Shown piece after piece: positions 1-6,211 of a stretch of 10,163 bases of DNA; positions within the stretch are counted from its first letter, which is position 1, and each line of letters begins with the position of its first letter. The notes beneath the pieces are model-generated. The model ran no database searches and had not been told where the DNA came from. It saw only the letters and a program-made list of their open reading frames with translations. The position numbers were made by a program, and so were the translations under genes. This DNA is from Spirochaetales bacterium. Lineage in GTDB: Bacteria; Spirochaetota; Spirochaetia; DSM-27196; SKKC01. The stretch covers positions 1 through 10,163 of the forward strand of contig SKKC01000223.1 of NCBI GenBank assembly GCA_007121695.1, in the 5' to 3' direction.

Positions 1-1106
1 ACACCGATATTCCCGAACCGGATGCGTTGCTCGTACGCAGCGCAAAGCTGAACGATGAAACCTTTCCACAGTCCGTCAAGGCGATCGGTCGCGCTGGCGC
101 CGGGTACAACAACATCCCGGTGACTCGCTGCACGGAGCAGGGAATAGTGGTGTTCAACACGCCGGGTGCAAACGCGAACGGCGTCAAGGAGCTCGTGATC
201 GCCGCTCTTTTGCTCTCGAGCCGGAAGATCAGCGAGGGTATCGCGTGGTCGCGCGCGGCCGCGGCAGACGGCGCCCCGGATCTTGCCGCGCTCGTCGAGA
301 AAGAGAAGAAGCGCTTCGTCGGTCCGGAAATCATGGGAAAAACCATTGGGGTCATAGGGCTCGGCGCAATCGGGGTCATGGTCGCGAATGCAGCGTGCCA
401 CCTTGGCATGAAGGTAATCGGCTACGATCCCTACATTAGCGTGAACTCTGCCTGGGAACTGGACGGTGCCGTCGGTCGCGCCGGGTCGCTTTCCGAAGTG
501 TACAGCCGCGCCGACTACATTAGCATTCATGCTCCGCTCACGGACAATACCAGAGGAATGATAGACGATGCGGCGGTTGCACAACTGAAGCACGGAGCAC
601 GAATCATTAACCTTGCGCGCGGAGAGCTCGTCGACAACGCTGCGGTCCGCCGTGGCCTTGATCGTGGCGTTATCAGTTGCTATGTAACCGACTTTCCTGC
701 AGACGATCTGGCCGCACACGACGGCGTGATTCCGATTCCGCACCTTGGCGCCTCTACGCCCGAGGCGGAAGACAACTGCGCAGTCATGGCGGCCGAACAG
801 CTTTCGGATTTCCTCCTGTTCGGCAACATACGGAACTCGGTCAATTTTCCCGCCTGCGAGATGCCCATGGGCGATGGCGATCGGCTGCTGGTTTCCAACC
901 GGAATATTCCGAATATGGTAGGACAGATCACCGGAATACTTGCCGCGCAGAACGCGAATATTTCGGACATGCTGAACAAGCACCGCGATTCTATCGCCTA
1001 CAATATCATTGACCTCGAAGACGAAGTATCTGACGAGACGCTCACCTTGCTGCGGAAAATCGACGGCGTTATTTCCGTCCGAAAAGTTACGGCCCGGCAG
1101 CGATAG
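1..1106 (+). CDS. serA: D-3-phosphoglycerate dehydrogenase (partial, N-terminus off the left edge)
   Basis: Catalyses NAD-dependent oxidation of 3-phosphoglycerate to 3-phosphohydroxypyruvate, the first step of serine synthesis in the cytoplasm. The reading frame is open to the left edge (codons in frame from base 3), so the true start lies upstream; roughly 20-30 residues appear to be missing. Counting from the TTG at 27, I see the family's RAGAGYNNIP and NTPGANANGVKEL motifs (about 22-55), the Rossmann motif GLGAIG (111-116) with an acidic residue, D134, ending the second strand, ARGELVD with catalytic R198, and HLGAST with catalytic H239. A C-terminal ACT domain spans about 286-356 and ends at the TAG stop. 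The canonical catalytic Glu appears replaced by Asp (near D226). This resembles the short, ACT-bearing 3PGDH class of about 390 residues rather than the E. coli layout. Another 2-hydroxyacid dehydrogenase is possible but less likely. radA follows after 3 bases, suggesting co-transcription. Confidence 0.88.
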   Translation, partial: TDIPEPDALLVRSAKLNDETFPQSVKAIGRAGAGYNNIPVTRCTEQGIVVFNTPGANANGVKELVIAALLLSSRKISEGIAWSRAAAADGAPDLAALVEKEKKRFVGPEIMGKTIGVIGLGAIGVMVANAACHLGMKVIGYDPYISVNSAWELDGAVGRAGSLSEVYSRADYISIHAPLTDNTRGMIDDAAVAQLKHGARIINLARGELVDNAAVRRGLDRGVISCYVTDFPADDLAAHDGVIPIPHLGASTPEAEDNCAVMAAEQLSDFLLFGNIRNSVNFPACEMPMGDGDRLLVSNRNIPNMVGQITGILAAQNANISDMLNKHRDSIAYNIIDLEDEVSDETLTLLRKIDGVISVRKVTARQR

Positions 1107-1109
1107 GTC

Positions 1110-2516
1110 ATGGCAGCCCGGAAACGAACACGTTTCGTCTGCAGCGCCTGCGGCCACGACGAGCAGAAATGGCTCGGGCGCTGTCCCGCCTGCGGGAACT
1201 GGAACACCCTCGAAGAAACGGATGCAGCGACCGCGCAGTCAGGGTCAGCTCCGAGGCGCGCTGCATCGACAACGGCCGACGCGCTTCTGCTGGAGAAAAT
1301 CCGCACGCAGGAGTCGTTACGGATAAAGACCGGACTTGCGGAATTCGACCGGGTTCTCGGGGGCGGCGCAAGCCTTGGGTCGAGCACGCTCATAGGGGGC
1401 GAACCCGGCATCGGGAAGTCAACGCTGCTCCTGCAGGCCGCAGGAGCGACCGCGAGCACCTTTACAACGCTCTACGTGACGGGTGAGGAAGCGGCCGGAC
1501 AACTGAAACAGCGCGCGGACCGGCTCGGAGTCCGCGGCGAACAGCTTCACATCCTCGCCAATGCGAACCTTTCTTCAGTCCTGAGAAACCTCGAAAACGT
1601 GAAACCGGACATTGTGATCATCGATTCGGTACAGACGCTGTACTCGGAAGACGCGGCAAGCACGCCCGGAAGTCCGACACAGCTGCGATACTGTACGTTC
1701 GAGATCGCGGACTGGGCGAGAAATCACTCCGCTGTCTGTTTTTTCGTCGCACACGTTACGAAGGACGGCTCAATCGCAGGGCCGAAGGTCATGGAACACA
1801 TGGTCGATACGGTTCTGCTGTTCGAAGAGGCGGAAGGGTCGACCCGCATTCTGCGGGCGACAAAAAACCGCTTCGGAGCTACAGACGAAATCGGCCTCTT
1901 TTCCATGGTGCAGTCGGGATTGCGGGAGGTAAGCGACCCGTCGGCTCTCTTTCTCGTGAGACGCGACGGTCCACAACCGGCGGGTGCCGTAGTCGCGCCG
2001 GTATACGAAGGAACACGTATTCTGCTGGTCGAGATACAGGCGCTGACTGTTCCCGCGAAGGGTGGCGTGTCGCGGGTGTTCTCTGACCGCATAGAGTCAG
2101 CGCGGGTCAGCAGGGTCGCAGCGGTCCTGGAAAAACACGCAGGACTTGGTCTGAACGACCAGGATCTGTATGTGAACGTCGCTGGCGGCATGCGTATTTC
2201 CGAAGTAGGGATAGACCTGCCGGTCGCGCTTGCTCTCTACTCGGCAGCGACCGGAACTCCGGTGCATCCGCACACGGCGGTGACCGGCGAGCTGAGTCTG
2301 GCAGGGGAAATTCGCCCCGTCGTCGGGCTTGAGCGGCGGCTGAGAAGCGTCGTTGACGCCGGGTTGACCTGTCTGATAGGGCCGGATCACCTGTCGGCAG
2401 GCGAACGCGGTTCGGTGGCAGGCCACAGTGCCCTGCGCGCGGCATCGGGCGTCGTTGGAGCTCTGAAAGCAGCCTTCTCGTCTACAGCAAAGACGTCAGA
2501 TAGGGAATCCCGATAA
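1110..2516 (+). CDS. radA: DNA repair protein RadA (Sms)
   Basis: RadA is a RecA-like ATPase and branch-migration helicase that helps RecA process recombination intermediates. The 468-residue length is typical. Visible in order: an N-terminal four-cysteine zinc finger (C11, C14, C25, C28); Walker A GGEPGIGKST (96-105); Walker B DIVIIDS (167-173); the RadA-specific KNRFG motif (252-256); and a C-terminal Lon-protease-like domain with VFSDRIES and VNVAGGMRISEVGIDLP (about 323-371) and TGELSLAGEIRPV (392-404). I chose the ATG at 1110 because it places the zinc finger ten residues in, as usual for the family. It has no good Shine-Dalgarno sequence and sits 3 bases after the serA stop, so translation may be coupled to serA. 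The last 35 bases overlap the end of the convergent traB-family gene. Confidence 0.97.
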   Translation: MAARKRTRFVCSACGHDEQKWLGRCPACGNWNTLEETDAATAQSGSAPRRAASTTADALLLEKIRTQESLRIKTGLAEFDRVLGGGASLGSSTLIGGEPGIGKSTLLLQAAGATASTFTTLYVTGEEAAGQLKQRADRLGVRGEQLHILANANLSSVLRNLENVKPDIVIIDSVQTLYSEDAASTPGSPTQLRYCTFEIADWARNHSAVCFFVAHVTKDGSIAGPKVMEHMVDTVLLFEEAEGSTRILRATKNRFGATDEIGLFSMVQSGLREVSDPSALFLVRRDGPQPAGAVVAPVYEGTRILLVEIQALTVPAKGGVSRVFSDRIESARVSRVAAVLEKHAGLGLNDQDLYVNVAGGMRISEVGIDLPVALALYSAATGTPVHPHTAVTGELSLAGEIRPVVGLERRLRSVVDAGLTCLIGPDHLSAGERGSVAGHSALRAASGVVGALKAAFSSTAKTSDRESR

Positions 2517-3675
2517 AGGTTCCGATACTGCTCCCTATGGTTGAAAACGTAAACACAAGCAGCACGCGAGTAATACGGTTCCGGAAGAATCCCCTGAACG
2601 ACGTAATGTCGGTCTGAAGATTCTCGAAATCCCGTACACGAGGTTTACGAAACACCGCCTCGAGCAGGCCCGTAACGAAACCGACGCCGACGGTGGGATT
2701 CATGGACGTAATCGGCGCGGCGACAAACGACGCGAGTACGGTCAGGGGATGCGCAAGGGCGAGAATCGATCCGATAGCGCTCAGACTGCCGTTGACGAGC
2801 ACCCACAACAGAAACATGTCTCGTGTGAGATCCCACCCCGACCGCAGGAACCCGGCGGCAAAGAGCGACGCCACGGCGACGGGAATGAGCCACGGAAGCA
2901 GTCTCGCGACAAAGCCCCTGGGCGGTATCTGGTCGAGTTCGGCGAGCGGCGGGTCGAGTGGACCGGCCTGAAGTTCATTCATGGTGCGAATTATGCCGGG
3001 AACGTGTCCGGCCCCGACCACCGCGAGAATGGTCGACCCCTGCGCCTCGTGAATCTTTTCGCCGAGGTAGCGGTCGCGTTCGTCGATAAGTACCCGCTTG
3101 GCCCCCGGAAGATAATCGCTGAGCTCCTCCATCATGGCGCTCAGGGCGTCTGTTTCCTTCAGCGATTCGATGTCCGCCTCCGATATCGACTCGCCTCCGA
3201 ACATGGACCCGAGGAGCGCCGCCATCATTTTGCTCTTGCTCCACAGGCCGCCACTTGCCCATGCGCGTTTCAGGGTAATCTGAATCTCCCTGTCGCACAG
3301 GACAACGGGTATGTTCTTTTCCTGCGCGATGCCGACGGCCTCGACCATTTCGGCACCGGGTTTTACGCCAAGCTCTTTCCCGATCCGCCGCTGAAAGCTC
3401 GCGAGCGCAAGGTTCCCGAGCAGCAGAAAACCTTTTCCCTGACGTATTACGTCGTAGATATCGAGTTTCTTCCACGCCTCGGTATCGGTGAGACTGCGAT
3501 AGCGTGACTCGTCGATCTCGATACACATACAGTCCGGCTGTTCCGCTTCGGCGAGTTGCCTCACCTGCTGCACGCTCGCCTGCGAGACGTGAGCCGTGCC
3601 AACCAGGACGATGCGGCGCCCCTCCGACTCGATTATCGTGGTGCCCTCGTAGAGCTGCGTTGTTTCGTCTGTCAT
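2482..3675 (-). CDS. TraB/PrgY-family membrane protein
   Basis: A 397-residue member of the TraB/PrgY (GumN-related) family. Its enterococcal members shut down mating pheromone, but the biochemical role in most bacteria is unclear; a metal-dependent protease-like activity has been proposed for relatives. The N-terminal soluble domain has GTAH (26-29), EIDESRY (53-59), LIDERDRYL (196-204) and GAGH (221-224), the paired G-x-x-H boxes and acidic residues of the family. The C-terminal 140 residues hold about four hydrophobic segments (about 255-276, 286-308, 310-336, 368-392) with the conserved loop SFVAAPITSMNPTVGVGF between them and RKPRVRDF after. The ATG at 3675 overlaps the stop of the upstream phosphoesterase gene as ATGA, so translation is probably coupled. 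There is no sign of plasmid or conjugation genes nearby, so a pheromone role is not implied. The 3' end overlaps radA by 35 bases in opposite orientation. Confidence 0.9.
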   Translation of the reverse strand: MTDETTQLYEGTTIIESEGRRIVLVGTAHVSQASVQQVRQLAEAEQPDCMCIEIDESRYRSLTDTEAWKKLDIYDVIRQGKGFLLLGNLALASFQRRIGKELGVKPGAEMVEAVGIAQEKNIPVVLCDREIQITLKRAWASGGLWSKSKMMAALLGSMFGGESISEADIESLKETDALSAMMEELSDYLPGAKRVLIDERDRYLGEKIHEAQGSTILAVVGAGHVPGIIRTMNELQAGPLDPPLAELDQIPPRGFVARLLPWLIPVAVASLFAAGFLRSGWDLTRDMFLLWVLVNGSLSAIGSILALAHPLTVLASFVAAPITSMNPTVGVGFVTGLLEAVFRKPRVRDFENLQTDITSFRGFFRNRITRVLLVFTFSTIGSSIGTFIGIPYLTSLL

Positions 3676-4628
3676 TCCCTGCCCATCGCCTGTAAAAATC
3701 GTTTTCTGAGCCCCTGCTCACCGGGAAACAGATCCCGTGGTATACTACCCCCGCCCATATGTACGTGCCCGCCCCCGGACCCCAGCCCCTTGAGCGCTCT
3801 GCGGAGCACTACATCGGACGGACGCGCACTGTCTTCGCTTCGCACCGATATTCTGTACTCATCGCGGTCCGGTTCCACCACACACACGAAATGCAGCTCC
3901 CGCAGTCCAAGGAAGAAATCCGCGACCAGCGCCATAGCCTCGGCGGAGCATTCCTGCTCCAGCATAATGAATGCAAAATCATCGGCGACTTCACACGAGT
4001 TAATCGCTTCCCGGAACAGCCCGAGGTCGGAAATGCTCAGGCTGTTCTTGAGCAGCCTGCTTCCTGTTTCCCAGTCTCCCTGGAAATAGAGCGTCGAGAA
4101 GGCTTCCAGATCCACCGGTGCGACGCCCCGCGTCATGAAGGCGGTGTCCATCATGAGTCCCATCAGGAGCATGGTCGCCACGCTCTTTTTCATGGGTGCG
4201 TCCGCGTCGCGGAAATACTCATAGAAAATCGTCGAGCAGGACCCGTAGTCGGGGCGAATATCGTGGTATGGACAATCGGGTTCTTCGGGCGGCTTATGGT
4301 GGTCAATGACCGCAACCACTGTTCCGGGAAGACCGGTCATGTTCCGATTTCCGATGAATCCATCTACCAGAATCAGTTGCGCATCGTCCGTGAACGTCAT
4401 GGTACGCGTACTGTGTATGGGGATTTCAAGCAGTTTTATCGCTTCGCTCAGGCTTTCGCTCTGTACGGCACCGCCATAGCACAACGTCGACTCGACTCCG
4501 CGTGCAAGGAGCAGGTGCATGAGACCAAACGCGCTTGCCACGGCGTCGTGATCGGGAAAATCGTGTGCCTGAATGTACACAGGCTTCGCCGTATCCAGGT
4601 GTGAAACCAGTTCATCTACACCCTTCAT
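3672..4628 (-). CDS. DHH/DHHA1-family phosphoesterase (NrnA-like)
   Basis: A 318-residue cytoplasmic phosphoesterase of the DHH superfamily with a C-terminal DHHA1 domain. The nearest known functional group is NrnA, which degrades very short oligoribonucleotides and 3'-phosphoadenosine 5'-phosphate; cyclic-dinucleotide or linear-dinucleotide hydrolysis is also known in the family, so the substrate here is an inference. Metal-binding motifs seen: HDFPDHD (22-28), VDG with D89, the name-giving DHH (109-111), and GLMMDTAF with D161. The DHHA1 substrate-binding motif is GSGGGHVHMGGG (about 283-294). The length fits the family. The start at 4628 is supported by GGAGGA five bases upstream. It is the middle gene of a leftward operon: 18 bases after the TPR lipoprotein gene and overlapping the traB-family start by four bases. 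Confidence 0.92.
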   Translation of the reverse strand: MKGVDELVSHLDTAKPVYIQAHDFPDHDAVASAFGLMHLLLARGVESTLCYGGAVQSESLSEAIKLLEIPIHSTRTMTFTDDAQLILVDGFIGNRNMTGLPGTVVAVIDHHKPPEEPDCPYHDIRPDYGSCSTIFYEYFRDADAPMKKSVATMLLMGLMMDTAFMTRGVAPVDLEAFSTLYFQGDWETGSRLLKNSLSISDLGLFREAINSCEVADDFAFIMLEQECSAEAMALVADFFLGLRELHFVCVVEPDRDEYRISVRSEDSARPSDVVLRRALKGLGSGGGHVHMGGGSIPRDLFPGEQGLRKRFLQAMGRE

Positions 4629-4633
4629 GAGCG

Positions 4634-4639
4634 TCCTCC
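4634..4639 (-). promoter_or_regulatory. Ribosome binding site of the DHH phosphoesterase gene
   Basis: On the minus strand GGAGGA lies five bases before the ATG at 4628, in the gap after the TPR gene stop. It fixes the start of the phosphoesterase and shows that this gene can be translated independently within the operon. Confidence 0.75.
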
Positions 4640-4646
4640 AGGGATC

Positions 4647-6095
4647 CTACCGTGCATGGCCTTGTCCATAGGTGTCAAGGAACCACCCGGCCAGTTCGAA
4701 TTCGATGGATCCCTCGATCTCCGGCACGCGGGCGTTTTCCAGCAGGGCGTCGGCCAGAGCGGTCCGTCCGAGCATGGCGTACAGGGCCCCCAGATAGAAG
4801 CTCATGCGGGCACGGGTGGCCGCGTCACGATTACTCTGTATTCGCCGTATGGTCAGATCGTCGTTTCGGGGTCTGACGAACTCCACAGCTATCTGCGAGT
4901 ACAGGCTGTCGGTTCCGGCGAGCCTGCGTACCTGTTCAAACCACTGGTTTGCCTGCGTCTGCCTGCCGTCCTGCCGGAGCGCGATACCCGTCAACAGCGC
5001 AAAGGACGGCACCCGATGCAGTTCGTCGAAGGTCCGCTCGAAGTAGCGCGCCGCCTGCGCAAAGTCACCGGTAAGGAACGATGTCGCAGCGAAGGGGGCA
5101 AAGGCGTCGCGATAGCCAGGCTCGACCGACAGCACGTGTATATAGTCGGCCAGCGCGTCCTGGTACCGCCCGACCGCATAGAGGCTGTTCGCCCGATGAA
5201 AGAAAAACAGAAAAACATCGCTGTTCAACCCGATTGCTTCATTGAACCGGTCAACCGCTTCCTGATGTCGCCCCGCCTCCTGAAGTACCCTGCCCAGATC
5301 GTAGCGGTGCCATGGTGACTGCGGCTCGAGCGCAATTGCGGTCTGGTACGACTCCACCGATTCGTTTGTCCGGCGCAGAATCGCGAGTACCCGCCCCCGT
5401 TCGGCGTGAACGAAGCCCGCCTCGGGATCGACGCTCAGTGCGCGATCGATGTACTCGAGCGCGACCCGCCTCGGCGGGCGATCGATGTTGATCCGGGCCA
5501 TACCTACGAGCGATCCGAAGTGCTCCGGGTCGGCATTCAGGGCTGTCTGAAAGTATCGTTCCGCGTCCCGTGTGCGCCCGTCGGCGAATGCAATTGTCCC
5601 GAGGGCGGCACCGGCACCAACATGGTCCGGTTCGACCTCGATCGCATGCAGGAGCAGGCCTTCTGCTTCGCTGGAGTCGTCGGTAATGAGCGCGCGAACA
5701 TACAGCGCGTCTGCCTGAACCGCAGACGGATGTCCTGCCACCAGTCGGTACACGGCATCTGCCGCAGCAATATCCCCGTCTGCAAGCCGGACGTGCCCGT
5801 AGGCAAGCCAGAGTTCGGGTACAGCTGGAGGCGGTCCGATCTGCTCAAGCAACGATCGCGCCTCGTCTGCGTTTCCGGCACGCAGTGCCGTGACTACCAT
5901 CCCGGCCAGTTCCTGTTCGTCCGGCAGATCAGCCTCGTCGACCTCGTCGACAGGCTCGTCGACGGGCGGCACAGCGTCGTCTATCGGGCGTACCGCAGCG
6001 ACCCTGTTCCCCGGCGTCGCGCATGAGACGATAAACAGGGATGTAACGAGCACCGTTACAAACAGTGGTAGAAAAAACGTACGTTGTCGAAGCAT
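4647..6095 (-). CDS. TPR-repeat lipoprotein
   Basis: A 482-residue protein likely exported and lipid-anchored. The N-terminus has a positive start (MLRQR), a hydrophobic stretch (about 7-23) and a lipobox IVSC with the modified cysteine at C25. An acidic, proline-rich linker follows (about 38-62, with repeated VDE units), then a long array of tetratricopeptide-like helical repeats from about 65 to the C-terminus; clear units include ALGTIAFADGRTRDAERYF, DLGRVLQEAGRHQEAVDRF and RANSLYAVGRYQDALADY. TPR arrays usually act as protein-binding scaffolds, so this is probably an envelope assembly or adaptor protein; the specific partner cannot be told. The start at 6095 is supported by GAGGTGA ten bases upstream. 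It heads the leftward operon with the phosphoesterase and the TraB-family protein, and is divergent from the large unknown membrane protein. Confidence 0.9.
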   Translation of the reverse strand: MLRQRTFFLPLFVTVLVTSLFIVSCATPGNRVAAVRPIDDAVPPVDEPVDEVDEADLPDEQELAGMVVTALRAGNADEARSLLEQIGPPPAVPELWLAYGHVRLADGDIAAADAVYRLVAGHPSAVQADALYVRALITDDSSEAEGLLLHAIEVEPDHVGAGAALGTIAFADGRTRDAERYFQTALNADPEHFGSLVGMARINIDRPPRRVALEYIDRALSVDPEAGFVHAERGRVLAILRRTNESVESYQTAIALEPQSPWHRYDLGRVLQEAGRHQEAVDRFNEAIGLNSDVFLFFFHRANSLYAVGRYQDALADYIHVLSVEPGYRDAFAPFAATSFLTGDFAQAARYFERTFDELHRVPSFALLTGIALRQDGRQTQANQWFEQVRRLAGTDSLYSQIAVEFVRPRNDDLTIRRIQSNRDAATRARMSFYLGALYAMLGRTALADALLENARVPEIEGSIEFELAGWFLDTYGQGHAR

Positions 6096-6105
6096 GCTGT
6101 TCTGG

Positions 6106-6112
6106 TCACCTC
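6106..6112 (-). promoter_or_regulatory. Ribosome binding site of the TPR lipoprotein gene
   Basis: On the minus strand GAGGTGA, a full match to the usual anti-Shine-Dalgarno target, sits ten bases before the ATG at 6095. It decides the start of the lipoprotein, giving an intact signal peptide. Confidence 0.75.
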
Positions 6113-6133
6113 ATTCCGCGAATCGAAAGGGTA

Positions 6134-6181
6134 TCTTGTTCAGATATGGCACGTCCAGACCTGAACTCTCTTGCTCAGATA
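6134..6181. repeat. Two-copy 13-base direct repeat in the divergent promoter region
   Basis: TCTTGTTCAGATA (6134-6146) and TCTTGCTCAGATA (6169-6181) match at 12 of 13 bases, with centres 35 bases apart. The second copy covers the candidate -35 element of the plus-strand promoter. The position between two divergent operons makes a regulator-binding site plausible, but two copies alone could arise by chance. Confidence 0.4.
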
Positions 6182-6200
6182 GAGATCTCATTGGTACTAT
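6171..6200 (+). promoter_or_regulatory. Candidate sigma-70-type promoter for the rightward operon
   Basis: TTGCTC (6171-6176) and TACTAT (6195-6200) are separated by 18 bases and resemble -35 and -10 boxes (4/6 and 5/6 matches). Transcription would begin near 6207, just before the candidate ATGs at 6212 and 6224, giving a very short leader. The call rests on pattern only. Confidence 0.4.
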
Positions 6201-6211
6201 GCAGCAAAAGT

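Noticed and set aside
2500..2538. ATAGGGA/TCCCTAT inverted repeat at the radA end as a terminator
   Set aside because: Only 7 bp with a 25-base loop and no T-run; too weak to call.
2482..3675. TraB-family gene as a sign of conjugation or pheromone plasmid
   Set aside because: The family is widespread on chromosomes and no mobility or conjugation gene is present in the window.
2749..4604. Long plus-strand open frames (2749-3507 and 3759-4604) opposite the traB-family and phosphoesterase genes
   Set aside because: They are antisense to clear family members, and their translations are rich in Arg, His and Pro with no recognisable domain, as expected of shadow frames in GC-rich DNA.
6065..6211. 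Upstream extension of the unknown membrane protein from a GTG at 6065
   Set aside because: It would overlap the lipoprotein start codon and its ribosome site, and the extra 49 residues show no protein-like character. The hydrophobic anchor sits properly near the N-terminus only with the 6212 or 6224 start.
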